From contig JAFRLY010000004.1 of NCBI GenBank assembly GCA_017431005.1, forward strand, positions 1 to 64,000: a stretch of DNA of 64,000 bases, given 5' to 3'. The notes beneath the pieces were generated by a model. The model had not been told where the DNA came from, searched no databases, and saw nothing but the letters and a program-made list of their open reading frames with translations. The position numbers and the translations under genes are program-made. Below are positions 19,494 through 28,716 of this stretch, in pieces (positions within the stretch are counted from its first letter, which is position 1; every line of letters begins with the position of its first letter). This stretch comes from Clostridia bacterium (lineage in GTDB: Bacteria > Bacillota > Clostridia > Christensenellales > Aristaeellaceae).

Positions 19494-20408
19494 ATGAGCG
19501 AAACGAAGAAAAAGGGCCTGTTTGCCCGTCTCCGGGAAGGTCTGAGCAAGACCCGGGGGAACATGACAGAAAAAGTCGACGACATGGTGCGGGAAAACCG
19601 TAAAATAGATGATGATTTCTATGAGGAGCTGGAGGATATCCTGCTGATGGCGGACTGCGGGCTGAAGGCCACCACCGTCATTACGGACGAGCTCCGCAAC
19701 CGGGTGCAGGCCGGCAGGGTGAAGGATGCCGGGGAAGCACGGGAGATACTCAAGCAGATCATGACCGAGCAGATGGATATTCCGCGCCCGCCGCTGAAGT
19801 GGCCCATGGTCATGCTGCTGGTCGGCGTCAACGGCGTGGGAAAAACCACCACCATCGGCAAGCTGGCCCTGCGCTTCCAGTCCATCGGCCGCAAGGTTAT
19901 GCTCTGCGCCGGCGATACCTTCCGGGCCGCCGCCGCGGAGCAGCTGACCGTCTGGGCGGACCGGGCCCGGGTACCGATCGTCAGGCACGCCGAAGGCGCG
20001 GATCCCGCCGCCGTGGTGTTTGACGCCATCCAGTCCGCCAAATCGCAGCAGGCGGACCTGCTGATTGTTGACACTGCCGGCCGGCTGCATAACAAAAAGA
20101 ACCTGATGGACGAGCTCAGCAAGATGCGCCGGGTCATCGACCGGGAATATCCTGAGGCGGATACCCGCTGCATCCTTGTGCTGGACGCCACCACCGGCCA
20201 GAATGGCCTTATGCAGGCCAGAGCCTTCAAGGAAGTGGCGGAAATCAACGGCATCATCCTGACCAAGCTGGACGGCACCGCCAAGGGCGGCATCGCCCTG
20301 GCCATCCGGCAGGAGCTGGATGTCCCGGTCTGGTATGTGGGCGTCGGTGAAGGGATTGATGACCTGCAGCCCTTTGACGCAAAGGACTTCGTCAGCGCCC
20401 TGTTCTGA
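19494..20408 (+). CDS. ftsY: Signal recognition particle receptor FtsY
   Basis: FtsY docks the SRP-ribosome complex at the membrane. This 304-residue form has a short basic N-terminal segment followed directly by the NG domains. GTPase motifs: GVNGVGKTTTIGKLA (G1, near residue 109), DTAGRLHNKKNLM (G3) and TKLDGTAKGG (G4), with CAGDTFRAAAAEQL between. The long acidic A domain of enterobacteria is absent, as is normal in Firmicutes. GGGGGAGGAAAG lies just before ATG 19494. A terminator follows, so it is probably monocistronic. No ffh or scRNA gene lies nearby. Confidence 0.97.
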   Translation: MSETKKKGLFARLREGLSKTRGNMTEKVDDMVRENRKIDDDFYEELEDILLMADCGLKATTVITDELRNRVQAGRVKDAGEAREILKQIMTEQMDIPRPPLKWPMVMLLVGVNGVGKTTTIGKLALRFQSIGRKVMLCAGDTFRAAAAEQLTVWADRARVPIVRHAEGADPAAVVFDAIQSAKSQQADLLIVDTAGRLHNKKNLMDELSKMRRVIDREYPEADTRCILVLDATTGQNGLMQARAFKEVAEINGIILTKLDGTAKGGIALAIRQELDVPVWYVGVGEGIDDLQPFDAKDFVSALF

Positions 20409-20439
20409 TCCGCCGTCCGGACACTTTATCGGTTTAGCA

Positions 20440-20467
20440 GCCGGGCATTCTTCGCCCGGCTTTTTTC
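20440..20467 (+). terminator. Terminator after ftsY
   Basis: GCCGGGC (20440-20446) pairs with GCCCGGC (20454-20460) over a seven-base loop and is followed by TTTTTTC. Confidence 0.88.
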
Positions 20468-20496
20468 GGAATCTCCCGCGGAAGGAGCGTATTTTC

Positions 20497-21063
20497 ATGC
20501 AGCTGAATGAAATCACCGTCGGGCCTGTCGGAACCCGGTGCTACATTATCCGGGGGGAGAACAGCCCGGAATGCGTTGTTATCGATCCCGGCGACGAGGC
20601 CTCCCGGATCCGGACGCAGACGGAAGGGAAAAAAATCTCCGCCATTCTGCTGACGCACGGCCATTTTGACCATATCGGCGCGGTCCGGGAGCTGATGAGC
20701 CCGGATACCCGGCTGTTCATTCATGCGCTGGACGCGCCGATGCTGGCCGATCCCCGGCTGAATGCCGGCATGATGCTGCTGGGAGCCTCCGTGACCGCTC
20801 CCGCCCCCACGGATTTCGTGAAGGAGGGTGACATCCTGCAGCTGGCCGGTCTGGAAATCCGGGTGCTGCACACGCCGGGGCATACGCCAGGCTGCGTCTG
20901 CTATCTGACGGAGGGGCATCTGTTTACCGGAGACACCCTGTTCGAGCACGGCTGGGGCCGCACCGACCTGCCGGGCGGAGACCAGCATGCCCTGTTCGCT
21001 TCCATCCGGCGGCTGATGCCTCTGGCGCAGGGTCTGGCCGTTCATCCCGGACACCATGCCTGA
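20497..21063 (+). CDS. MBL-fold metallohydrolase (glyoxalase II-like)
   Basis: This 188-residue protein has the metallo-beta-lactamase motif THGHFDHIGA (HxHxDH), a second ligand in LHTPGHTPGCVCYL, FTGDTLFEHGWGRTDL with the bridging Asp, and a terminal VHPGHH histidine. The order and size match small glyoxalase-II-like hydrolases that open thioesters such as S-lactoyl-thiols. The real substrate is uncertain, because many family members are misannotated glyoxalases. GAAGGAGCG upstream supports ATG 20497. It is followed closely by hemZ. Confidence 0.92.
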   Translation: MQLNEITVGPVGTRCYIIRGENSPECVVIDPGDEASRIRTQTEGKKISAILLTHGHFDHIGAVRELMSPDTRLFIHALDAPMLADPRLNAGMMLLGASVTAPAPTDFVKEGDILQLAGLEIRVLHTPGHTPGCVCYLTEGHLFTGDTLFEHGWGRTDLPGGDQHALFASIRRLMPLAQGLAVHPGHHA

Positions 21064-21089
21064 ATCTTCTGAAAGGAGCCTGCCATGCC

Positions 21090-22562
21090 ATGACGTCCCT
21101 GGAAACCTATCTGAGCACGATTCAGCCGGAGCTCATGGTCATGAGCCGGCTTTTCGGCTATCCCGACACCGTCTGGGACGCCCCCGGCCGCTTTCACTTC
21201 ACCGCGGAGGAAAGGGACGGGGATTACGTCATCACCTTTACGGACGGACAGACCTCCCTGTCGCGCTCCGCTCCTGTTCCCCGGGAAGCGGATACCCGGC
21301 TGGAGACGCTGCATCAGAAGCGGGCCGCCCGGCGACTGTGCAAGCAGACGCTTTATGATCTTTGCCGCCAGATCACCGGCATCCATCCGCCCTGGGGCAG
21401 CATGACCGGCGTCCGGCCGACGCATCTGATGCTTGAGGCATTGGGCGCCGGGCTTGCGCCTGAGGAAGCCGTAGTGCAGCTGATGAACCGGTTTGACGTG
21501 ACCCGCCCGAAGGCGGAGCTGCTGGCGGAGGTCGCCGCGGTGCAGCGGCTGCTGCCGCCGCCCGGAGACCGATGGATGGACGTCTATATCGGTATCCCGT
21601 TCTGCACAACCCGGTGCAGCTACTGCTCCTTCTCCTCCGGGGAAATCGGAAACGGCGCCCTGGTGCCGCCCTATATGGAAGCCCTGGCGCGGGAAATCCG
21701 GGCCTGTGCGGAGTTGCTGCCCGCCGCGGGCAAACAGCTGCGCGCTGTCTATGTGGGAGGCGGAACGCCCACCGCCCTGCCGGAGGATGCCTTTAAGCAG
21801 CTGCTTTCCCTGATGCTGACATATTTCCCCGGCGCCGCGGAATATACCGTGGAGGCGGGCAGGCCGGATACCCTGACCCGGCGGAAGCTGCAGCTGATCC
21901 GGGAAGCCGGCGTCTCCCGCATCTCCATCAATCCCCAGACCATGAATGACCGGACCCTGCAGATTATCGGCCGGGCCCATACGGCGCAGCAGGTCCGGGA
22001 GGCCTACGCGCTGGCCCGGGAAGAGGGTATCGGCCATATCAATATGGACGTGATCGCCGGCCTGCCGGGAGAAAGCCTGGCGGATTTTGCTCATACCATG
22101 GCGGAGGCGGTGGCGCTGCATCCCGAAAGCCTGACCGTCCATACCCTGGCAATCAAACGATCCTCCCGTATGAGTCTCGAGAACACGCCCCTGCCTGACG
22201 GCCCGGAAACCGCCCGCATGGTGGACCTCGGGCGGGAAACCGCGCGGAAGCTCGGTATGCGGCCCTACTACCTCTACCGGCAGAAATACATGGCCGGCGA
22301 CCAGGAAAACACCGGCTACGCCCTCCCCGGCCACGCCTGCCTGTATAACGTCGACATCATGGAGGAAACCTCGCATATCCTGGCCCTCGGCACCGGGGGA
22401 ATCTCCAAGCGGATCTGGCCGGAGGAGGGACACATCACCCGGGCGCCCAACGTCAGCAATATTGAGGAGTATATCCGCCGGACGGACGAGATGATCCGCC
22501 GCAAGCAGGATCTTTTCCTGGCACCCGCGGATGCTCCGGAAGGAGCGGACGCACATGATTAA
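21090..22562 (+). CDS. hemZ: HemZ-type coproporphyrinogen III oxidase-like radical SAM protein
   Basis: The 490-residue protein is a HemN relative of the HemZ group. It has an N-terminal region of about 165 residues unique to HemZ (GSMTGVRPTHLMLEAL, QLMNRFDVTRPKAELL), then the radical SAM core with IPFCTTRCSYCSFSS (Cx3Cx2C), AVYVGGGTPTALPEDA, NPQTMNDRTLQIIGRAH and NMDVIAGLPGES. HemZ is linked to anaerobic coproporphyrinogen dehydrogenation, but in heme-poor anaerobes it may have another role. No other heme genes are in the window. The start of the next gene overlaps its end by eight bases. Confidence 0.92.
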   Translation: MTSLETYLSTIQPELMVMSRLFGYPDTVWDAPGRFHFTAEERDGDYVITFTDGQTSLSRSAPVPREADTRLETLHQKRAARRLCKQTLYDLCRQITGIHPPWGSMTGVRPTHLMLEALGAGLAPEEAVVQLMNRFDVTRPKAELLAEVAAVQRLLPPPGDRWMDVYIGIPFCTTRCSYCSFSSGEIGNGALVPPYMEALAREIRACAELLPAAGKQLRAVYVGGGTPTALPEDAFKQLLSLMLTYFPGAAEYTVEAGRPDTLTRRKLQLIREAGVSRISINPQTMNDRTLQIIGRAHTAQQVREAYALAREEGIGHINMDVIAGLPGESLADFAHTMAEAVALHPESLTVHTLAIKRSSRMSLENTPLPDGPETARMVDLGRETARKLGMRPYYLYRQKYMAGDQENTGYALPGHACLYNVDIMEETSHILALGTGGISKRIWPEEGHITRAPNVSNIEEYIRRTDEMIRRKQDLFLAPADAPEGADAHD

Positions 22563-24090
22563 GGTTCTGACCGTGGACGGCATGCGGAAAAGTGACGCCG
22601 CCTGCATCGCCGCCGGCACTCCCGGCACGCTGCTGATGGAGCGGGCCGGGCAGGGGATCTTCCGGGCGCTGCCCCTCTGGCACGGGCCCGTGGGCATTCT
22701 CTGCGGCAAGGGAAACAACGCCGGGGACGGCTATGTGCTGGCTGCGCTGCTGCGGGAAGCAGGCGTGCCCTGTGACCTTTTGCTGCAGGCGGATGCCTTC
22801 ACTCCGGACGGGGGCTTCTGGTTCCGGCGCTGCCGGGAACTCGGCATTCCCGTCCGGTACTGGGACAGCATCACGGATCTGTCCTTCTGGCCCACCCTCG
22901 CGGACTGTATCTTCGGCACCGGCTTCCGGGGAGAGCTCTCCGGGGAGCCGGAGCGGATCGTCGACCTGATCAACCGGAGCGGATCCTTCGTCGTCAGCGC
23001 GGATATCAACAGCGGCCTGAACGGCGATAACGGGCTGGCAAAGAAGGCTGTGCGCAGCGATCTGACGGTTTCCGTCGGATACTTCCAGCCGGGGCATTTT
23101 CTGAATCAGGCCCGGGACTGGATGGTGAAGGCCGTCAACTGCGACATCGGCATCCCTCTGGCAGAGCGGCCGGTCTGTGTGCCGGAGGCGGCCGACCTGG
23201 CGCCCCTGTTCCCGCCTCGTCCGCATTTCAGCAACAAGGGTACCTACGGAACCCTGGCCCTGATCGGCGGGTCCCTCCCCTTTTCCGGTGCGATCCGCCT
23301 GGCTGCCATAGCAAACGTTGCGATGCGCTCCGGCGCCGGCATCGTCCGGGTCGCCGTCCCCGCTTCCCTCTGCCCGGTCGTGGCGCCGGCCGTCCTGGAA
23401 AGCACGCTCTTTCCCCTTAGTGAGAAGGATGGATATCTGCGCTTTGACCCGGAGGAATTCCGTTCCCTGCTGGGTTCCGCCCGGGCCGCCGCTTTCGGTA
23501 TGGGCGTCACCCATACGGAAGAGACGGAAAAGGCGCTCCGCTGGCTGCTGCAAAATTTCACCGGCACCCTGATCCTGGACGCTGACGGGCTCAACGCCCT
23601 GGCAGCATCCGGCGTCTCCCTGCTGAACGATGCCGCCGGACCGGTCATCCTGACACCCCATCCCGGCGAGTTTGCCCGCCTGACCGGGCATACCGTTCCG
23701 GAGGTGCTGGCACAGCCGATCCCGCTGGCAGAGGCTTTCGCCGCAGAGCATCATGTGATTCTGCTGCTGAAGGGCTCCGCCACCGTCGTGACCGACGGCA
23801 GGCAGACCCTGATTGTGGACCGGGGCGCTCCCGGCATGGCCTCCGCGGGCAGCGGCGACGTGCTCAGCGGCGTCCTGGCTGCCCTCTGCTCGGCGGGCGT
23901 GCCTAAGGATTGCAAAGCGGACCCCACGTTTTCCCCGCTGCTGCTTCTGACCGCGGCCGGCGCCTGGATCAACGGACGTGCCGGAGAGCTGGCGCAGGAC
24001 AGGCAGGGAGATATCTCCATGATCGCTTCAGACACGGTGGACATGCTGCCCCGGGCATTTCAGGAGCTGCGGTCCGCCTCGCGGGCATAA
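22555..24090 (+). CDS. nnr: Bifunctional NAD(P)H-hydrate epimerase / dehydratase
   Basis: This repair enzyme restores damaged NAD(P)H hydrates. The N-terminal YjeF_N half (residues 1-210) carries GKGNNAGDGYVLAALLRE and the epimerase region VVSADINSGLNGDNG. The C-terminal ADP/ATP-dependent dehydratase half has GTLALIGGSLPFSGAIRLA, LDADGLNALA, TPHPGEFARLTG and GMASAGSGDVLSGVLAAL. Length (511) is typical of the fused protein. GGAAGGAGCGG upstream of ATG 22555 supports the start inside the hemZ end. A strong two-way hairpin follows. Confidence 0.95.
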   Translation: MIKVLTVDGMRKSDAACIAAGTPGTLLMERAGQGIFRALPLWHGPVGILCGKGNNAGDGYVLAALLREAGVPCDLLLQADAFTPDGGFWFRRCRELGIPVRYWDSITDLSFWPTLADCIFGTGFRGELSGEPERIVDLINRSGSFVVSADINSGLNGDNGLAKKAVRSDLTVSVGYFQPGHFLNQARDWMVKAVNCDIGIPLAERPVCVPEAADLAPLFPPRPHFSNKGTYGTLALIGGSLPFSGAIRLAAIANVAMRSGAGIVRVAVPASLCPVVAPAVLESTLFPLSEKDGYLRFDPEEFRSLLGSARAAAFGMGVTHTEETEKALRWLLQNFTGTLILDADGLNALAASGVSLLNDAAGPVILTPHPGEFARLTGHTVPEVLAQPIPLAEAFAAEHHVILLLKGSATVVTDGRQTLIVDRGAPGMASAGSGDVLSGVLAALCSAGVPKDCKADPTFSPLLLLTAAGAWINGRAGELAQDRQGDISMIASDTVDMLPRAFQELRSASRA

Positions 24091-24100
24091 AAAAGCACAA

Positions 24101-24132
24101 AAAATCAGCTGTCCTTCCGGGCAGCTGATTTT
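24101..24132. terminator. Bidirectional terminator
   Basis: AAATCAGCTG (24102-24111) pairs with CAGCTGATTT (24122-24131). T-rich sequence follows on both strands, serving nnr and the convergent secreted-protein gene. Confidence 0.85.
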
Positions 24133-24147
24133 TGTTTGTATGGATGA

Positions 24148-25461
24148 TTACGGAGCAGTCGCACCGGTCATGGAGGTCAGCAATGCGCTCACCTCTTCCG
24201 GCATCAGCTGAATCGCGTTGGCCAGCAGAGCGGACAGACCGTTTGTCTGAATATCGCTGAGCAGCGCCTGGAATTCCTCGCCGTTGGGATTGCTCTGCAG
24301 CGTCATCAGGGAAATAACCTTCTTGCCTTCCGGATCCAGCGCTGCAGTCACTTCGCCGCCCGGGGTGAAGCTCAGGCTGATGGTCGCCACAGGCGCGCCG
24401 TTCATGGAGATGGCAAGACTGCCTGCCAAGCCGTTTTCCGTTAACCCGCCGGAGAAGCTGATGCCCACATTCATTCCGCCGTTGTTCACTTGCAGCGCCA
24501 GATCCAGGGTCATGGCCGCCATGTCAACGGTCAGGTCAAGCTTCAGCTGGGACAGAGCGTCCACCCGCAGAATCAGCTTGTTGCTCAGCATACCGGCATG
24601 CAGGGTCATGGACTGCTCATCCTTTGTCATCACCGCGCTGAGAAGCGCGTCGCCGTTCTCGTTGGAGTAGAGCCCGGTTTCCAGCGCCGGGATTTCCTCA
24701 TCGTTGGAATTGGCGATATTCTCCAGGGCTTCATCCAGCCCGGACACCTGAACGTTCAGCTGGCTGAGAAGCGGCGCAACCGCTTCCTCGGAAAGGATGC
24801 CCTTGATCATGGTCAGCACAGCCGTGACCAGCTCCTTGGCCGTGATGTTGATGGGAATCATGCTGGTAAACTGCACGCCCTCATAGGAGAAGTCCGTCGC
24901 CGTCGGCTCGCCGATCTTGCTCTGAATAATCCCGGCAAACTCCTGAACGTGCGGCATCACCGCCGCGGCGATCGCGTCCATGTCCAGGCCTTCCAGGCCG
25001 TTCGTGACCTGCTCCGTCATCTGCTGGAGCATTTCCGCAGGAATGGAAAGCACGGAATTCGGGAACAGATCGCTGCCGATGCTGATCCCGTCCTCTCCGG
25101 TTTTCACCAGCATCGTCATCACAGGCCCGCCCTTCAGCAGCAGCTGTGACTGCGCATCCGTTCCGGCCACTACGGTTTTCACGCCGATATTGTTGATGAT
25201 CGCGACAATCTTAGCCCCCAGATCATCTCCCAGACCGGCGGAGGACAGCAGCTGCGTTATCATCTGCTCATCCACGGAAAGACCCATCTCACAGGTAAAC
25301 GCCAGGCCGTCTGCCGTGGGAAGAACCGCAGCGGGTTCCACCGCGGAAGCAGCCTCACCGCCGGGATTGGAAGCATTGGTCGTCGCCGCCATGGCCGGGA
25401 AAACCGTCAGGCAGGATACAAGCATCGCCACGGTCAGAAGCAGGGAAAGCCATTTCTTCAT
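24148..25461 (-). CDS. Secreted protein of unknown function, 437 aa
   Basis: A clear signal peptide (MKKWLSLLLTVAMLVSCLTV, cleavage after AMA) is followed by a soluble acidic protein. There is no sortase motif, membrane anchor or catalytic signature that I recognise. The body alternates amphipathic helices and beta strands (MTLDLALQVNNGGMNVGISF, GAPVATISLSFTPGGEV), reminiscent of beta-rich secreted lipoprotein-like scaffolds of Clostridia. A cysteine at residue 17 lies within the signal region, but the surrounding LVSCLT would place lipidation inside the hydrophobic core, so signal peptidase I processing is more likely. It stands alone with its own promoter and terminator. Function unknown. 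Confidence 0.75.
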   Translation of the reverse strand: MKKWLSLLLTVAMLVSCLTVFPAMAATTNASNPGGEAASAVEPAAVLPTADGLAFTCEMGLSVDEQMITQLLSSAGLGDDLGAKIVAIINNIGVKTVVAGTDAQSQLLLKGGPVMTMLVKTGEDGISIGSDLFPNSVLSIPAEMLQQMTEQVTNGLEGLDMDAIAAAVMPHVQEFAGIIQSKIGEPTATDFSYEGVQFTSMIPINITAKELVTAVLTMIKGILSEEAVAPLLSQLNVQVSGLDEALENIANSNDEEIPALETGLYSNENGDALLSAVMTKDEQSMTLHAGMLSNKLILRVDALSQLKLDLTVDMAAMTLDLALQVNNGGMNVGISFSGGLTENGLAGSLAISMNGAPVATISLSFTPGGEVTAALDPEGKKVISLMTLQSNPNGEEFQALLSDIQTNGLSALLANAIQLMPEEVSALLTSMTGATAP

Positions 25462-25542
25462 TTTACAGTTTCCTCCTCATTTTGGAAAATATTCGCGTTC
25501 AGGCATAAGCTCTGAAACTTTCCTGATTCATCAATCTGTCTT

Positions 25543-25571
25543 ATTATAGCGGATTCCGCCCGGATTGAGAA
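25543..25571 (-). promoter_or_regulatory. Promoter of the secreted-protein gene
   Basis: On the minus strand, TTCTCA (25566-25571) and a perfect TATAAT (25543-25548) are 17 bases apart, about 80 bases before the start codon. Confidence 0.65.
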
Positions 25572-25612
25572 GTCTTCTTTCCATAATGAACAAAAAAAGA
25601 CCGGACAACCGC

Positions 25613-25641
25613 TTGAAACAAGCCGGCAAGTCGGGTACACT
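25613..25641 (+). promoter_or_regulatory. Promoter of the amidohydrolase / MsrA-SGNH genes
   Basis: TTGAAA (25613-25618) and TACACT (25636-25641) are spaced by 17 bases, 41 bases before the amidohydrolase start. Confidence 0.65.
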
Positions 25642-25682
25642 GGCATCACAGAAAACACGGCATACAGAAAGGATGACCCGGC

Positions 25683-27284
25683 ATGAGACAGCTGCTCAAA
25701 GGCGCAAAAATCTACGACGGCACCGGTTCCGACCCGTATATCGGGGATATTCTGATTGAAGGCGATGAAATCGCCATGATTGCCCCCGAAATCAGCCTGC
25801 CGGCGGACAGCGTAATCAATCTGGCGGGGAAATCCGTTTCCTCCGGTTTTATTGACGGCCACTCCCATAACGACTGGTTCGCCATCAAAAAAGATCCGCT
25901 CCCCTACTTCTGGCCCTTTATCCGTCAGGGGATCACCACCTTTGTGACCGGCAACTGCGGCATTTCCGTCGTTGGCTTCGAGCCCGGGTGCGGCTGGATG
26001 GAGCATATGGGCGGCGGTCTCTTCGGCTTTGAGAACACCGTGGGCTGCTACGGAACCGCTAAGGAATATTTCAACGCCATGGACCGCCGGATGCCCTGCA
26101 ACATGGCGCTGCTTGCCGGTCACTGCACCGCCCGGGCCGCTGTGGGCGGGACTGAAAACCGGAAGCTGACCCCTGAGGAAGAGGAAAAGATGCTGGCCAT
26201 TCTCGAAAAAGCCCTGCAGCAGGGCGCCGCCGGCATTTCCCTGGGCATGATGTACAATCCCGGGCTGTACGCGGATGTGGAGGAGCTGAAAAAGGTCGCC
26301 GCCCTGTGCGTCCGGTACAACAAGCCCCTGACCGTGCATCCCCGGGCCGAATCCAAGGTTTCCATGGCCTATCCCCAGCTGCTGGGCAGGTCCCACCTCC
26401 TGCGGGCGGTGGACGAACTGGTGGAGATCGCCAAGGGCACGAATCTGAAGCTGCATTACTCCCATGCCATCTTTGTCGGCCGGAATTCCTTCAGGGATAA
26501 GGAAGAGCTGATGCGGATCTTTGATCAGCTCCGGGCGGAAGGCGTGGACGTCATGTTTGATATCTACAATGAATGCCTGGGCGTTTCGGTTATCACAGTG
26601 ATTCTGCCGGCCTGGTATCAGGGGATGTCCGAAGCGGAAAGGAAGAAGCCGCTGAACCGCCTGAAGCTGGCCGTGCTGGTGAAGGCCTCCAGCCTGCTGC
26701 TGGGCTTCGGGTTCAGGGATATCCAGATCGCCTATATCGGCCCGGGATACGAAAAGTACGAGGGCAAAACCGTCCACGAAATCGCCGTGGAGGAAGGAAC
26801 CAGCGACCTGAAGGCCTATCTGAAGCTCTGCGATCTCAGCCGGTTCGTCGGCCGCGTCAATATGGGGCCTTATTCCACTCCGGAAATCATCTCCGAGTTC
26901 GAGCACAACGAGCACTGCCTGTATATGACGGACGCGTGGGTGGAGGAGCACGGCATCCAGAATCCGGCGATCTATGACTGCTATCCCAAGTTCCTGCGGG
27001 ATTCCCTGCGGGGCACCGGTGATACTCTGCCGAATACCATCCGCCGCATGACCGGCGCCATCGCGGACCGCTTCATGCTGCAGAAGCGCGGTTACCTGAA
27101 GGAAGGGTACTTCGCGGATCTGACCGTCTTTGACGAGGAGGCGCTGAAAAACGGCGTCCCGGATCAGGAAAAGCCCTTCGGCATTGAAAAGGTCTTCATC
27201 AACGGACAGCTGGTGCTCAGTGACAGCCAGCTGGATGAGGCGGCCCTGAAGCAGACCGGGCGTACGCTTCCCGTTTTCAACTGA
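25683..27284 (+). CDS. Amidohydrolase, N-acyl-D-amino-acid deacylase family
   Basis: The 533-residue protein belongs to the D-aminoacylase branch of the amidohydrolase superfamily. The metal motif is FIDGHSHNDWFAIK (HxH near residue 63), followed by VTGNCGISVVGFEPG, LAGHCTARAAVGG, MMYNPGLYADVEELK, LHYSHAIFVG and the C-terminal ADLTVFDEEAL typical of the group. These enzymes deacylate N-acyl-D-amino acids or open cyclic amides in the cytoplasm. No signal peptide is seen. It is followed after 31 bases by the MsrA-SGNH fusion, probably on the same transcript. The substrate is unknown. Confidence 0.9.
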   Translation: MRQLLKGAKIYDGTGSDPYIGDILIEGDEIAMIAPEISLPADSVINLAGKSVSSGFIDGHSHNDWFAIKKDPLPYFWPFIRQGITTFVTGNCGISVVGFEPGCGWMEHMGGGLFGFENTVGCYGTAKEYFNAMDRRMPCNMALLAGHCTARAAVGGTENRKLTPEEEEKMLAILEKALQQGAAGISLGMMYNPGLYADVEELKKVAALCVRYNKPLTVHPRAESKVSMAYPQLLGRSHLLRAVDELVEIAKGTNLKLHYSHAIFVGRNSFRDKEELMRIFDQLRAEGVDVMFDIYNECLGVSVITVILPAWYQGMSEAERKKPLNRLKLAVLVKASSLLLGFGFRDIQIAYIGPGYEKYEGKTVHEIAVEEGTSDLKAYLKLCDLSRFVGRVNMGPYSTPEIISEFEHNEHCLYMTDAWVEEHGIQNPAIYDCYPKFLRDSLRGTGDTLPNTIRRMTGAIADRFMLQKRGYLKEGYFADLTVFDEEALKNGVPDQEKPFGIEKVFINGQLVLSDSQLDEAALKQTGRTLPVFN

Positions 27285-27315
27285 GCGATTCAACCGTGAA
27301 AGGACGTGATCTTGC

Positions 27316-28563
27316 GTGAAAACTATTTATCTGGCAGGCGGCTGTTTCTGGGGCACGCAGAAATTTTTTGACCAGTTCGAAGGCGTATCCGAAACGGAAA
27401 CCGGCTACGCCAACGGACCGGACCGGGCGCCCAGCTATCAGGAGGTATGCCGGAACAGCGGCCATGCGGAAACTGTACGGATTGTTTATGATGAATCCCG
27501 GATTTCCCTGACGGAGCTGCTGAAATACTACTTCATGGTCATCGACCCCCTGTCCGTCAACCGGCAGGGCCATGACACCGGCATCCAGTACCGGACCGGC
27601 ATCTACTACACCGATCCCTCCCAGCTGCCGGAAATCGAGGCGGTTTACCGGGCGGAGGAGGAAAAAGCCGGGGCGAAGCTGGCCGTGGAGCTGCTCCCGC
27701 TGCAGAATTTCTTCCCGGCTGAGGAATACCACCAGAAATACCTGGATAAGAACCCCGGCGGCTACTGCCATATTCCCGGCAGCTATCTGCATCTGAAGCA
27801 GGCAGAAAAGCCCCGCCTCCGCTGGTGCGCCATCGGGGATTCCTTTACCTATCTGAACGATCACCTGGATGAAACGGGGCACCGGGTCACCCGGGGCTAC
27901 CTGGACCGGATTCATGATCAGCTTTCCGGCCTTGTCCTGCGGAATATCGGCATCAACGGCTCCACCTTCCGGGACTGGATTGACCAGGAGATTCCGGAGG
28001 CGGATCTGTACACCGTGCTGCTGGGGACCAACGACTGGCATCAGGGATATCCCCTGGGCACGGAAGCGTCCTTCCGCGGCCGGCAGGCGGGAACGATCCT
28101 CGGTCATCTCGGAATCCTGCTGGATCATATCCGGGCGGCAAACCCGAAGGCGATGATCCTCGCCGGCAACCCGGTGGAACGGGCGGATTTCGTCTATCTT
28201 TTCGACCCGGAAAACAACGCCCCCGGCAGCTACGCGCCGGAGCACGGCCAGCGGCTTTCGGACGTGGCCTCCGCCATCCTGGCCTGCTGCGCCCTGGAAG
28301 GCGTTCCCACCGTCAACTGCCACGACTTGTCCGGCTTCACCCAGGATCGGCTGATCCGCTTCAAGCGCGTCACCCGGGAAAACGGCACGGAGGACCTGCC
28401 CTATCCGGATTACATCGGCATTCCCTTCACTCCCGGCCGGGATGTCTATCCCTATCCTCCCGAAGCAGCAGCCCTGACTTACGACGGACTGCACCCCACC
28501 GATGAGGGCTGTCAGATTCTGGCGGATCTCTTCGCGGCGGAAATCCGGAAGCTGATCGGGTGA
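27316..28563 (+). CDS. Fusion of methionine sulfoxide reductase MsrA with an SGNH/GDSL hydrolase
   Basis: The single 415-residue frame contains two complete enzymes. Residues 1-160 are MsrA: AGGCFWGTQKFFD with catalytic Cys10, ETGYANG, NSGHAETVRIVYD, QGHDTGIQYRTGIYY and a C-terminal GGYCHIPGSY. From about residue 168 an SGNH hydrolase follows: CAIGDSFTYLND with Ser176, the NGST oxyanion glycine region, LLGTNDWHQG with Asn239, and YDGLHPTDEG with Asp390 and His393. All catalytic residues are kept in both parts. GTG 27316 is the start, with AAAGGA upstream. No signal peptide is seen, so it is cytoplasmic. MsrA reduces oxidised methionine; the hydrolase would act on an ester or acyl group. This pairing is unusual. 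Confidence 0.9.
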   Translation: MKTIYLAGGCFWGTQKFFDQFEGVSETETGYANGPDRAPSYQEVCRNSGHAETVRIVYDESRISLTELLKYYFMVIDPLSVNRQGHDTGIQYRTGIYYTDPSQLPEIEAVYRAEEEKAGAKLAVELLPLQNFFPAEEYHQKYLDKNPGGYCHIPGSYLHLKQAEKPRLRWCAIGDSFTYLNDHLDETGHRVTRGYLDRIHDQLSGLVLRNIGINGSTFRDWIDQEIPEADLYTVLLGTNDWHQGYPLGTEASFRGRQAGTILGHLGILLDHIRAANPKAMILAGNPVERADFVYLFDPENNAPGSYAPEHGQRLSDVASAILACCALEGVPTVNCHDLSGFTQDRLIRFKRVTRENGTEDLPYPDYIGIPFTPGRDVYPYPPEAAALTYDGLHPTDEGCQILADLFAAEIRKLIG

Positions 28564-28627
28564 AAAACTTATCCGGTCTCATTTTCCCGGCTTCATTCCA
28601 CGGTTGTTTTATTCTTCGGTCAGATAA

Positions 28628-28657
28628 AGGCAGGCACTTTTCTGTGCCTGCCTGTTT
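28628..28657. terminator. Terminator between the fusion gene and the transporter operon
   Basis: AGGCAGGCAC (28628-28637) pairs perfectly with GTGCCTGCCT (28644-28653) over a six-base loop, followed by GTTT. The minus strand continues CTTTATCTG. It can serve both flanking genes. Confidence 0.75.
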
Positions 28658-28716
28658 ACATCGACGGTTTACACGGAAACTGCCGTCCTGAATGGAAACC
28701 GATCATGTTTCCTGCC

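Noticed and set aside
27316-28563. Two separate genes instead of a fusion
   Set aside because: The frame is open across the junction and there is no stop, start codon or ribosome site between the domains.
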